From Galbula dea (taxonomy: Eukaryota > Chordata > Aves > Piciformes > Galbulidae), in assembly GCA_013399015.1 (NCBI GenBank), contig VWZX01013781.1, positions 434,001 through 498,000 on the forward strand: DNA of 64,000 nt, written 5' to 3'. Below the pieces are notes generated by a model. The model did no database searches. It had not been told where the DNA came from and saw nothing but the letters and a program-made list of their open reading frames with translations. Positions 1-10,070 of this stretch are shown here, in pieces. The position numbers and the translations under genes are program-made. Each line of letters begins with the position of its first letter. Position 1 is the stretch's first letter.

Positions 1-103
1 TCTGCATTATTCTGCCACATTTTGGGCACTGTATTTTAGGACATACAAGTACTAGGTAAACACAGTGCAGGAGAGAGGGATACTCAGGATCTGGAGTATG
101 TGA

Positions 104-143
104 CTTCCAAAGGAGAAATGAAGAGTAGAGACAATTTATCCTA
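104..143 (+). repeat. Direct repeat, copy A (40 bp)
   Basis: This 40-bp segment, beginning cttccaaaggaga and ending tttatccta, recurs at 447-486 in the same orientation with two mismatches, 38 of 40 identical. The offset between copies is 343 bp. Similarity continues more weakly on both sides: tatgt is shared just upstream and a gapped A-rich run downstream. That suggests a somewhat longer ancestral duplication. The unit belongs to no repeat family I recognise. Confidence 0.85.
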
Positions 144-154
144 ACCTATAAAAA

Positions 155-205
155 TGTGTATATTTATATAAATATTTATATTTATAGTTATTTTTATACT
201 TTTTC
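155..205 (+). repeat. AT-rich simple sequence
   Basis: This is a run of mixed TATA and TTTATA motifs following copy A of the direct repeat. It is low-complexity DNA with no clean repeat unit. It carries TATA-like words, but no other promoter element lies nearby. Confidence 0.5.
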
Positions 206-446
206 CTCTAAGACATTTTTCCTATGCTTATCTAGTGAATAGTTCATTTCAAGAGCTTATAGAGCTGTTGTGGGTGCCATATGGGTGACATATAGTGTTT
301 CTTTTCATACTTTCACCAAGATTTGGTAGGAAAAGTCAAGGAGACTCAAGTCTCACCTCTGAGATGGACTACTTCTTATCACTGAACTCCTCATCTTTAA
401 AGAAGAAACATTTCCTTATTCAGAAAAAATGTGTAAAGTTATGTAC

Positions 447-486
447 CTTCCAAAGGAGAAGTGAAGAGTAGAGACAGTTTATCCTA
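447..486 (+). repeat. Direct repeat, copy B (40 bp)
   Basis: Second copy of the repeat at 104-143, same strand, differing at two transitions (a/g in agaaatg versus agaagtg, and acaattt versus acagttt). The 303 bases between the copies show no other repetition. A local duplication or a short template-switch event would explain it. Confidence 0.85.
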
Positions 487-1025
487 GGATAATCTGTAAA
501 AAATCAACTGAGAACTGATATGGTAATAATATTGCAGTGTAAATAGGAAAGAGCTCCATTTGTATCTAGTAGACCTGGCAAGATATAACAACAGCAAATT
601 GCAATAAACTTTTCTTACTTTTCTCCTAAGGATTGACAGACTCTTAAAAGCAATACAAGTGAACTTGTGGAACGTTTTGCCCAGAGGTTTTCTTTTTCCC
701 AGTGTCTGAGGTTTTCAGGAACAAAATAGAAAATACATTTTTTTTATGATGGATAGTTTAAGGTTCCTCCCAAATGTATTTTTCTGATATTTTAATTTTA
801 TTTCACCTTCATGACCAAAACTACTGCTTTTTGGGTCTATGTACAGTCACTTTGGAGCAAACACTAAACCACATGTAAATAAAATCCTCGTGACTGAAAG
901 CGAATGAACCAATTGTGCACCTTTATTTTTTGGGATGTCTTTAAGAAGCATTCAGATAGTTCTGAAGATTAATGTATTTTATTTCAGTGGAAACTCAAAT
1001 GTAGACATTGGGCATATTAGATTTA

Positions 1026-1575
1026 GATATTGTTTTTATACTTTCTCTTCACTACATGTAAAGAAACTTCGCAGTATAGCAAGCAGTTTTCTCTTGACAT
1101 GATGAAAAAAAGCTCAAGCACCAAAACCTCTTTGCTGTTCAGTCTTTGTTTTATGTTGGTGACATTGCAATTTACCAGCATTATTTTTCATACTAAAAGA
1201 AGAGAAAATTGTTGGTACATTAGTTTTGCAACTGAAATTGAAAATATGCTTTGTTCTGCCCTATTTATTTTTAATTCTTTCTCTTCCATTCTTTTTGCCT
1301 CTAGCCAAATACAACTTCACCCTAGCAAACTATTAAAAGAAGCAATATCCATGCCGCTTGTTTGGCCTATTCCATCAATGCATGAATCTGTATCAAAACT
1401 GTCAAAAGAGACTTTCCTATTGCTCTCACATCACTTAGTGAAGTGCCCTGTTGATAAATTTTCCGCACTGATGTCTTGTTTACATGCTCTTTTTGCCTTA
1501 TTGTGGAGGAACATAGCCCTTTGGTCTGTTGTACTTCTTTTCACACGTTCAGTGGCTGAAGTGTCCCCCATATCA
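1026..1575 (-). other. Candidate decayed coding block, unidentified
   Basis: On the + strand one frame is open without interruption from the ATG at 1030 into the CR1 that begins near 1576 (stop at 1641), about 182 codons outside the repeat. That is well beyond the next-longest non-repeat open frame in the window (about 128 codons). On the - strand one frame over the same span has only three stops, all TGA (complement of TCA at 1431-1433, 1317-1319 and 1188-1190), before a TAA at 1023-1025. The - translation is hydrophilic and rich in K, E, S and N. The + translation is rich in L, F and S, as expected of an antisense frame. I infer that, if this is a relic, the - strand is the sense strand. 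I recognise no domain. It may be a chance fluctuation. Confidence 0.25.
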
Positions 1576-2025
1576 GTTGCTGGAGTGTGTCCAAAGAAGG
1601 GCATTGAAGCTGGTGAAGGGTCCAGAGAACAAGTCCTGTGACGAGCAGCTGGGGTAAGTGGGTTTGTTTAGCCTAGAGAAAAGGAAGCTCTAGGAAGACT
1701 TTATCTGTCTTTACAAGTACCTGAAAGGAGGTTGTGGTGAGGTGAGTATTGGTATTTTCTCCCAAGTAACAAGTGATAGGACAAGAGGACATGGCCTCCA
1801 GTTGTGCCAGAGGAGGTTTAAGTTGGATATTAGGAAAAATTTCTTCACCAAAAGAGTTGTCAAGTATTGGAAGAGGCTGCTCAGAGAAGTGGTGGAGTCC
1901 CCATCCATGGAGGTGTTTAAAGTAGATGTGACGCTTAGGGACATGATTTAGAGGTGGGCTTGGCACTGCTAAGTTTGCAGTTGGACATAAAGGTCTTTTC
2001 TAATCTAAACAATTCAGTGACTCTT
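1576..2025 (+). mobile_element. CR1 LINE, 5'-truncated 3' end
   Basis: The sequence reads as the 3' end of an avian CR1 element. Markers in order are tgctggagtgtgtcc near 1578, ttgtttagcctagagaaaag near 1665, acctgaaaggaggttgtgg near 1721, acaagtgataggacaagagg near 1770, ttcttcacc near 1841, gtggtggagtccc near 1890, and the terminal aggtcttttctaatctaaa near 1992. CR1 elements are non-LTR retrotransposons that are usually truncated at the 5' end, as here, and this copy lacks the reverse-transcriptase region. Many substitutions against the remembered consensus indicate an old, immobile copy. Short open frames in it (1742-1951 and overlaps) are shadows of the repeat. Confidence 0.93.
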
Positions 2026-4689
2026 GAGCCACTGAGGTGTTCTTCAGTGCAAGAATTAGGAATGACTGCTGTTTCTTGAGCAACAAGGGTTGGCATTGTG
2101 AACAGGTCACTGGTCTGACTAGCTCCAGCTGTCAGGTTTGAAATCTTCCATTGTTTGCATGAGCACCAGAAAAGGCATCCACTTTGCTTCCTGGGAATCC
2201 TCCAGGCTGCAGATCCACCAGCACCAGAGATTCCAAGTGATCTGCCTGATTGAACAGAGGGACTGAAACATGGGCAATATGCTCTCTATTCTTAAGATTT
2301 TATTCTATTTTAAAGATTCCTGTCTAGCTTGATGTCATTGTATCATGAGGAAAGTATCTGAAAAAGCTTTTTCTTAATGGACAAGCAGGGTAGCATCTAC
2401 ATAGAAGAACTAAGCTTTAGTCATGTAATTTCACAGCATTAACCCTTTGTTTATAAAAAAACCCTGTAAAGTTTGGTAAAACATGTAGTATCAATTTGCA
2501 GTTCAAGTAAGCGTCCACTGTTAACCCTCTTCTAGTTGTCTCATTTCCAGAGCTTGACGAATGTGCATGAGGTGAATTTTCAGTGCAATGGATTAGTGCA
2601 GGGGACTTGAGGAATAATATTTCTTTCCCCTAGTTCTGCTGTTGTGGGAAGGAAATGATCTGGTAAGATTGTGTGGTCCTGAGGGCATTCACTCCCTGCA
2701 GATTTTAAGATCTTTGTTTTGAATGACTTTGTGGGGGGTAATAGCCAGATGTTGCTGAAGGAACATATTAAGTTAAATTGTTGAAGACTGTTTTGTCAAG
2801 AATGAATAGTGTAGCTTTTGACAATTTATTTGTTAGCAGTTAAACCAAGAAGACATTTTCTTGCTTTCCAAACACATTTTTTTAGCAAATACCATTTTTT
2901 GAGGACGTTCTCTTAAGATTACATAAGATACATTGATGAGCTTGTAATTTGTCATCCTTCATGATGACAAGTATCTTCCAGATCAGTCCTGCCCATTTGG
3001 TCAGCCTTTTTCCATCCTAAGCATCATGTGGAGTGTTTTGTAGAACTTTAAAAACAAAACTGAAGTTCTTTATATTAAAATGTGTAGCATGGAGTAGGAC
3101 TAACTTTGCTTTGTGTATAAGCAGTATGTCAGTGCAACTTTGCTGCTCAGAATAATGTAGCAGAAAGCCATCTGGGGGAAAAAAAGGCTGTTGCTTTCAC
3201 TGAAACAAAGTGAAAAACACTTTGGCTTTTGCTTTCAGATGCCAAGTGTCTTGCATTACTTGCAGTCCCCTGTCTGCAGGGCCAGGAGAAGAAAATTTGA
3301 AAGCTAGCAGTGAAACCAGGTGATTTATTATGAGCAATTCCCAAAAAGTTGGGGTCACTGCTTGGCAGGTAATTTATGTCAGTTCCCAATGTTGCGAAGG
3401 CTGTGGAGGATAAATAGTGTTGTTAGGAGTCTGTATGAGAGGAAAGAAAGTTTAAATTTGTATGACAGAGATGCTGCTTTGTATGAGAGGTGTGAAATGG
3501 CAATAATTTCATTTTGATAAAAGTGAAAACAGTTTAATCATATCAAGAACATCCTGTAATAGAAAATCTAGTGGCACATTTACTGTAATCTCCCATGAAA
3601 AGAAGTGATCTCTGTCGTAACTAAAGCCATCGTGCCTGAAGTGATAGAGATTGGAATAATTCACTTCCTGTGAATGTAATTGCTGTACTAAAAATTCAAA
3701 ATGAAATTCATGTAATAGGAAAGTAGCTATGATGACATTCATTACTGCTATGAAAGAAAGTTCATTGAGTTTTTATGCAGATGATACTTACGTAACCTTA
3801 CTGAAACAGTAAGATAAAAGCTTGGTTTTGAATGGACTCCACTTTGAAAATGACATGCCAGAACCCTGAGAATGTTCTTTTGGACCAATCTACAGTATGT
3901 ATTTCCCTAGAAGAAATTGTATTGAAAGGATAAAGAAATCTTTGCTCTTAATAATTAGAGAATGAAGAGGTATCAAGCTAGGTTGAAGAAAGATGAATAG
4001 CACATGCTGTTTGTTCCCGAGGCATGTCCAGGAACTGTCCAGGGCTTTGTTTTTGCTCAGAGGTCTATCGGTATTTTTGATGGGTACATAATGAACTCAA
4101 AATTAACTTTGAAAATGGTGTCATTTTAAAACAAACAAGCAAACAAAGGGAGGGGGAGAAGGCAGAAATAAACTCTAAGGATGATTTCTAGCAACTTCAG
4201 AAAGAAATAAAGTTGCAGAACTGAGTTGACAAAGGTTGTTGAAGGGCAGTGGAATTGTCTTGTGTCTCTAAAATTGCCTGGCATCACCAAAAGAACCTGT
4301 TGAGGATAAACTTTGGGAACAGGTTACCTGAGGCTCTGAATCTAATAAGGCAGCACTTAATATAAGAAATATTTAAAAAAAACCAAAACCCAACAAACAA
4401 AACCAGACTAAATCCCAGGGCCTTTAAGGTCTGACTTTTCCTTGGTTTTGCCTGTATTTGCTCGAAAAATGGCAGATATTTATATGAGTCATTAGTTACA
4501 TTTGTTCCTTTTAGATTGTTGTTGCAGGAATGAAGTAGCTGATAGAGCTTTCATGAGAGTTTATCAAATTTCTCTGGATTCTGTTGTCTCTTCTTTCTTT
4601 TGAGTCATATTAGAACTGGGTGACTGTAACAGAGAAACTGTTTTGTTTGGGTTTTTAGTATTTTTTTAGATGAACAGTTGTATGCAGGT
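2026..4689. other. Unique AT-rich DNA, no recognised gene
   Basis: I see no gene or interspersed repeat. Small items are a short hairpin at 2949-2970 (eight-base arms, six-base loop), three spaced tgtatga(g/c)agag words between about 3430 and 3490, and an A/C-rich run at 4374-4405. Open frames here are all under 85 codons and unrecognised. Confidence 0.6.
4374..4405 (+). repeat. A/C-rich low-complexity tract
   Basis: A run of A with C pairs and triplets (aaccaaaacccaacaaacaa and flanks). It lacks a fixed repeat unit and has no coding content. Confidence 0.6.
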
Positions 4690-5436
4690 TTCCCTGGTCA
4701 GTGACCTGCAAAGACTTAGACACACAAGTCTATGTGACTAGACAGGATCCACTCAAGAGTACTGAGGGAGCTGGTGGAAGTGCTCACCAAGCCCCTTTCC
4801 ATTCATTTATCAGCAGTCCTGGTTAACTGGGGAGGTCCCAGATAACTGGAGGTTAGCAACTGTGATGCCTGTCTACCAGGAGGGCTAGAAGTAGGATCCC
4901 CCTGTACTCAGTACTGGTGAGGCCACATCTCAAATACAGTGTTCAGGTATTTGGGCACCTCGCTACAGGAAAGACATTGAGTTGCTGGAGCATGTTCAAG
5001 GAAGGGCAGTGAACCTGGTGAAGGGTCTAGAGAGGAAGCCTTGTGTGGGACTTGTTCTGAGGGAACTGGGTTTGTTTAGTCTGGAGAAGAGGGGGCAGAG
5101 GGGTGACCTTATTGCTCTGTACAACTACCTGAAAGGAGGTTGTATTGAGGTAGGTGTTGATCTGTTTTTCCAGAGTAACAAGCAATAGGACAAGAGGAAG
5201 TAGCCTCAAATTGCCCTGGGGAGATTTGAATTGGCTGTTAGAAAATCTTTCTTCACTGAAGGATTGGTTAAGCACTGGAAAAGGCTGCCCAGGGAAGTGG
5301 TACAGTACCCTTCCCTGGAGGTATTTAAAAGATGTGTAGATGTGGCACTTAGGGAGATGGTTTAGTGGTGGGCTTGGGTTTTATGGTCAGGCTCAATAAT
5401 CTTAAAGTTCTTTTCCAACCTAACTGATTCCATGAT
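4690..5436 (+). mobile_element. CR1 LINE with large internal deletion
   Basis: The longest CR1 copy in the window. Its first part (about 4690-4895) matches the coding region at the start of the CR1 reverse-transcriptase domain, with cues gatccactcaagagtactga, atcagcagtcctgg and ggaggtcccagataactgg. At about 4893-4901 it jumps directly to the 3' region (tactcagtactggtgaggcc) and then runs to the normal end (aagttcttttccaacctaac, about 5403-5422). Most of the reverse-transcriptase region that should lie between is missing. The join falls on ggatccc, a short word I recall in both flanking consensus parts, which would fit a microhomology deletion. The copy is inactive. Its CR1 type matches the copy at 1576-2025. 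Confidence 0.92.
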
Positions 5437-8234
5437 TCTTTATCTGGAGAGGAAGGTTAAGCCCAAGAGGGAGCAGGGGAAAATGTGTGATCTGGTACTG
5501 CAATAACAAACTAATGCTAGCTTTTGAGAGGAGTGGTTACTGTTTCATGAAGCTGCTCTGAATTTCCTCCATAGGTAAACTTGCAGGCTGAGTTTCTCTG
5601 CAGTCTAGGTGATTCTGGGAACCTCTATTTCTTTCCTTTGGTAGACAGCTTTGAGGAAGTCTAACCTTGGGGCTGGTGCCTGTGCTTTGAAAAAACCCCC
5701 ACACATTCTCATTTCCTTGCAAGTCAAAGCTAGAGTGACAGGAATTCTCAACAGAAATGAGGTGTAGCCTAAAGACAAAGAGTTAGTATTGCCTCATTAA
5801 TCTTCCATCTTGTTAGGATGTTTGTGCAATTTATACCTTTTTTTTTAAGAGTATGGTGTAGAAATTATCCAAATCAGCTTCCAGACTTGCATTTCACTAG
5901 TTGTTAGTTTTTCTGTGAGATAACTTTGATTAAAAACTAAATCCTATTAACTATTGTGTCCTTGCTTCTTTTTCCAAGTGCTGAACTTCCACTTGATGGG
6001 TATGAACAGCATAAGGGTATAGTTAGGGTTTACTTTAAAGGAAACACAACTTCCCTCTCTTCAAAATCCAAGCACCTCTAACTAACACTACAATTTATTA
6101 ATTTTTGTGTAGTGTTGAGATTTAACTTTCTACCTGGGTATTTCTTGAGCATTTTTAAGCTTGTAATAGGTGTGTGTTTGTATATAAATGCATATCAGAC
6201 ATGGAAAACCAGAACACCAAGCAGAGGCTGTTGTCTTCCTGTTAAAATATGATAGTCTCTTAGAACATTTCTTTGTAAGAGACACGAAGGAGGGGGTATA
6301 AATACAGTTATTAACTGCAGTAACAAATGAAATAAGTTCTTTTTGACTGCAAAGAGATGTGGTGCTGCAGGGAATAGCATAGATGGCTGTGAGGTAAAGG
6401 AGTAGGTATTAGAAGACTTCAAGCTCTTATCTGTAGTTTCTGAAATACCTTAAGTGGAAGTGTTAGTTCTAGTTGGATTTGGCGTCTGAGGAGTGCATTT
6501 GTATGTGTTTGGGAAGGCTTTGGCAAGGGTTAGGGCTGGGCTGGCCACCAAATGAGTGACAGATGCTCTCTGTCTTAGCTGAACTTAATTGTAAAGTAAA
6601 ATTCTGGACAGAATTAGTTCTATTTTAACTCAAACCAGGACAGCATGTGATAATTAACTTCTAGTGTATGTGTGGGAGAAACTGTGATGGGAAACCTACG
6701 CAGCAACTGATCGTGTCCCCTACTTGTACCCTCACAAAGTGGCCAGAAGAGAAGGAAGAAATTTGGACTCAGGAGCAAGGACTGAGGCTTTCTGTGAGTG
6801 CTGAAAGGTTTGGCACAGCAAATTAAAATTTATGCCTGAAGCATACTTGTATTGCACTGAAACCATAAAGCTTCAGTTTACTGTCTTTCAGATGTTTGCT
6901 TGACACTTACAGGTATCCATTATGGAAAACATTAGTTTCTGAAACTACTCTGGTGAGGTTTGCAATGGCATGGGTTAATAAGCATGGCTTTGAGGTGAAC
7001 AACCCTAGATGGCTCAGAAAAGTTCGGTTTTTTTTTTCATTTTGGCCTATAAAAAAACACAACCTAAAGCTTGTCTTTGTGTTTCTGTTTTGTTGTGTCC
7101 TTCACCATGGCCCCTGGAGCTCTTCTAGACTGAAGAAATGAATTGGCAAACAGATTGCAAAGCAGTAAAGACTTCCCTTACCTGTGTTTCAGTAGTTTTC
7201 TGCGTTTATCTTAGTAAAGAAGATGTCTCTGTGTGTACAAAGTATATCATATGCTACTGCTTATTTCTTACAGGATTAAAGACTTATCTACCTCTTAAAA
7301 TAGATTTGGTGACTGCAACAAAGGGAAAGGACACAAGTAAATTCTTAGAATGATTTATTGCCACTTGTAAAAAGGAGGTTGCAAAGCAGAATGGAGTATG
7401 CAAGCAATAATGAGATACTGTTCACTACTGACTTTCTTTTCAACACTTAGTCCTTCTGACAAAATATCACATGCTACTTTTATTTTAAAATGGTGGTTTT
7501 TTCCTCCACCATCCTCATTTAGTGGGATGAGGGTGTGTGTAAGTAAATGGCCTCTGTCTCTTCTGTCATGAAGATAGCAGCAGCTACCTCTCAGGTTTTG
7601 GTCAGCAGCCTCAGGGCATACTAGAGTTGTTTTGAATGATAACAGAAAAAACTTGTTTTATGTATGATAGCACTTACCTTGCTGTCATAGAGATACAGGT
7701 CAGAAAGGAGATCTGTAAAGTTATTTTTTGTACTTTTCAGGAGAACCTTAGAGCCATGTGTTTTTGGTTTTTTTTTAATAGTGCATGCAACACACCTGTA
7801 TTATAATATCTGCAGAATCGGAATATATGGTAAGAACTAGTCTGCGCTCAAGTGACAGTGGGGCAATTTTAATTTATTTTTAATCAGCAGCCATTTTTTA
7901 TAACTTCTGCCTTTAAGGGAAAGGATGTACTTGTTTGAATTAAGTTCAGTTCATTTCTGAAGTAGATGTAAGGCATGCTTTTTTTTAAGAACCAAAATGT
8001 CTGTGTGAAATGACCTGTACTCCTAGATCTGTGTCATCCTTAGCGTTCCTTTGCTCTTGCTTGGCTGTTTTCTAGTATGAAAGTTGAATATTGTTCTGGT
8101 CTATCACTGTTAGGCTAATTTTCAGGAAGAGAATGTAAATATCTATTGAAAGGTGCTTTTAACATAAGTTTGTCAAATTGTGCTAGTTTCTTTATCTCTT
8201 GTGAAGAATGCAGTTTGTTTGACTTCAGCCATCT
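5437..8234. other. Unique AT-rich DNA, no recognised gene
   Basis: No gene, repeat family or promoter was recognised. Short open frames (60-81 codons) are scattered through it with no similarity I know and no paired splice signals that would build an open reading frame. Confidence 0.6.
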
Positions 8235-8628
8235 TGTGGGGGTTTGTTCCTGCCATTTTGTATAAGCTTGTGGTTAGAGCAGTGTGGCCGAGGGTCTGTT
8301 AGCTGGGGCCTGGAAGAACCACATTTGATAGGAGAGAGTTGGGCTCAGCATATTGCCGTATACGGGAATAACGGGGTTTGGGGAGGGTAGCTGGACGGGA
8401 GGGATGTAAGCTCCTGAGCACCAGCCAATGGGAAATGGAGCAAGGGTTTTGGCGCTTAGGGAGAAGGCTATAAGAGGCCTGAAATCCAAGCAGGTGTGTG
8501 CCTCCATTTTGTGAGGCACCCAACTCTGGTGACTCTTTTCTCTTCAGTCAAGTTCTCATAAGTTCTTTGCTTCAAAGGCTTTGTCCTCTCTGAAGCTTAT
8601 TTAAGAGTGGGTTGTTTCTCACACTACA
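8235..8628 (+). mobile_element. Solo LTR of an endogenous retrovirus
   Basis: This roughly 394-bp segment has LTR architecture. It starts TGTGGGGG, ends CTACA, and contains Pol II promoter-type motifs in the right order: CCAAT at 8425-8429, an E2F-like TTTGGCGC at 8448-8455, and a TATA-like ctataag at 8468-8474. It is richer in GC than its surroundings and ends with a T-rich U5-like part (gtgggttgtttctcacacta). No retroviral gene region or second LTR was seen on either side, so it reads as a solo LTR left by recombination between two LTRs. I found no clear target-site duplication, so the outer boundaries are uncertain by up to about 60 bp on the left (an alternative start is TGTGAAG near 8201). 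Family unnamed. Confidence 0.72.
8425..8474 (+). promoter_or_regulatory. Promoter-like core inside the LTR
   Basis: CCAAT (8425-8429), TTTGGCGC (8448-8455, fitting the E2F consensus TTTSSCGC) and ctataag (8468-8474) lie within 50 bp in the + orientation. That is the spacing of an LTR U3 promoter, with a predicted start site near 8495-8505. Activity is inferred from motifs only. Confidence 0.5.
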
Positions 8629-10040
8629 AAAGCATATTTATTTCTTTTGAGAAGATAAACAGGTTTTGAAGTTCCTCCTGGTAGATGAGACTGGTCACAG
8701 GTGAGGGAGAATCGATTCAGTTGTAGCTTCCTGTTCAAATATTTGCAGCATATCAGCAAAAAACCTGTCAGGATGGTAGAAGGATAAAGTGAGTGGGGGG
8801 AAATGTGTTGCTAGCTTACCTGAATACTTTCACAGTTATCCAAATTCACAGGTATGAAGAAAACATCCCACAAATGTTGCATCAGTTAAAATCTAAAAGG
8901 CAGCTGCCAAAAGAAAATTCTATATGAAACCAATAAAGCTTAGAAGATAGTTGGATGCAGGTTTGTTAAAGGTGGAGTGCTTTGCTGTGTCAGTCAAACG
9001 CAGTGTTCAGGTTTTGGGCAATACCTAGGTTTTATATAGAGCATACCTCTATTTTGTGTTAGCAGCAGCAGTGTCTTCCCTATAGTGGTGTTTTTGAGCA
9101 TTTCTGGTTTAGTAACATGATTATTTATTCCAACTTAAAATTTATTTGGGAGCTTTCCATGCCTCAACATGTAACTGCTCTAGATCTTTCCTAAACAGGA
9201 CTGAATAAATGTCCTTTGAGATTTTCATACAACATTTCCATCTATCTATGATCTGCACAAGAGCACTTTGCTTTTTTTTGAGCTTGAGTGTATGCAGAAA
9301 TAGCAAAGCTTAAGGTAAAGTTAAAGTTGCCCTTGCTTTTTTTAAACTTTCTAGTTATTTAATTTATGAGCGGATAAAGTGTCAAGGTGAAACTTCATAA
9401 TGATCAAGCCTTTAGTTCAGGATATTGTTCTGTGTACTGTTACAGCACAGAAATTTTTAGTAACTTGAAAACAATCAGTGCTCAAAACAATAGCCTAATT
9501 AACTCCATGAGAGACTTAGGAACAGCAGTAGATAAACATTATTGAAAGGCTATGGTAAGTTATTGAACATAAAGCTTTATTTAAAACAAAATATTGTTTG
9601 TAGCTGGAACTTAGAAGTGTAGGAATCTAAAAGTCACTAAGGTGAGCTTAAAAGAGTGAATGTGAAGAAGTGCAGAATTCCACATGCTATGTGTGGGGTC
9701 CAGCAGAGTAATTTTTGTAGTTGCCTTGCAATAATAATACTGGATTTCTGTTGGCTATCAAGTTTGTTTCTGAATGTGAGGGAAAAAAAGCCAGTTTTAT
9801 GGCTACCTTTGAGTATTTCAGAGAACTCTTTTTATAAAAGCACTGAAATTATTGAATACTTTAATACTCCTTTAGCTGAGTACTCCAATCTGGTCAAGTC
9901 TGTGCAGAATATCTTCTGTTTACCAGACTTAATAAAAGTTTGGGGTCTGTGTCTCTGATTAACAATGTAGCAACAAACTGGTGAAATTTATGCTGACATA
10001 GACTTCTTACATAAATAAAATACTAAACTTCGAAGGAAGT

Positions 10041-10070
10041 CAAAACAAACAAAATCAAAACAAAAAAAAC
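10041..10070 (+). repeat. A/C-rich low-complexity tract
   Basis: CAAAA-type run (caaaacaaacaaaatcaaaa and flanks), similar in composition to those near 4.4, 24.3 and 59.5 kb. Confidence 0.6.

Larger units (their letters stand above)
1..1575. other. Unique AT-rich DNA, no recognised gene
   Basis: I recognise no gene here. The block holds an AT-rich simple tract near 155-205, one pair of 40-bp direct repeats (104-143 and 447-486), and from about 1026 to 1575 a stretch with unusually few stop codons, described separately. There is no CpG-rich promoter-like sequence. It could be intron or intergenic DNA. Confidence 0.6.

Noticed and set aside
1030..1641. 203-codon + strand open frame as a protein-coding gene
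   Set aside because: The product is a featureless L/F/S-rich sequence without a domain, the end lies inside a CR1, and no promoter or poly-A context is evident. The block is kept as a finding because its openness is unusual, but it is not called a gene.
2949..2970. Small hairpin (8-bp arms, 6-nt loop) as a miRNA or terminator
   Set aside because: The arms are far too short for a pre-miRNA, and bacterial-type terminators do not apply to vertebrate DNA.
6515..6535. ggttagggctggg as an interstitial telomere repeat
   Set aside because: Only one TTAGGG unit, so not a telomeric array.
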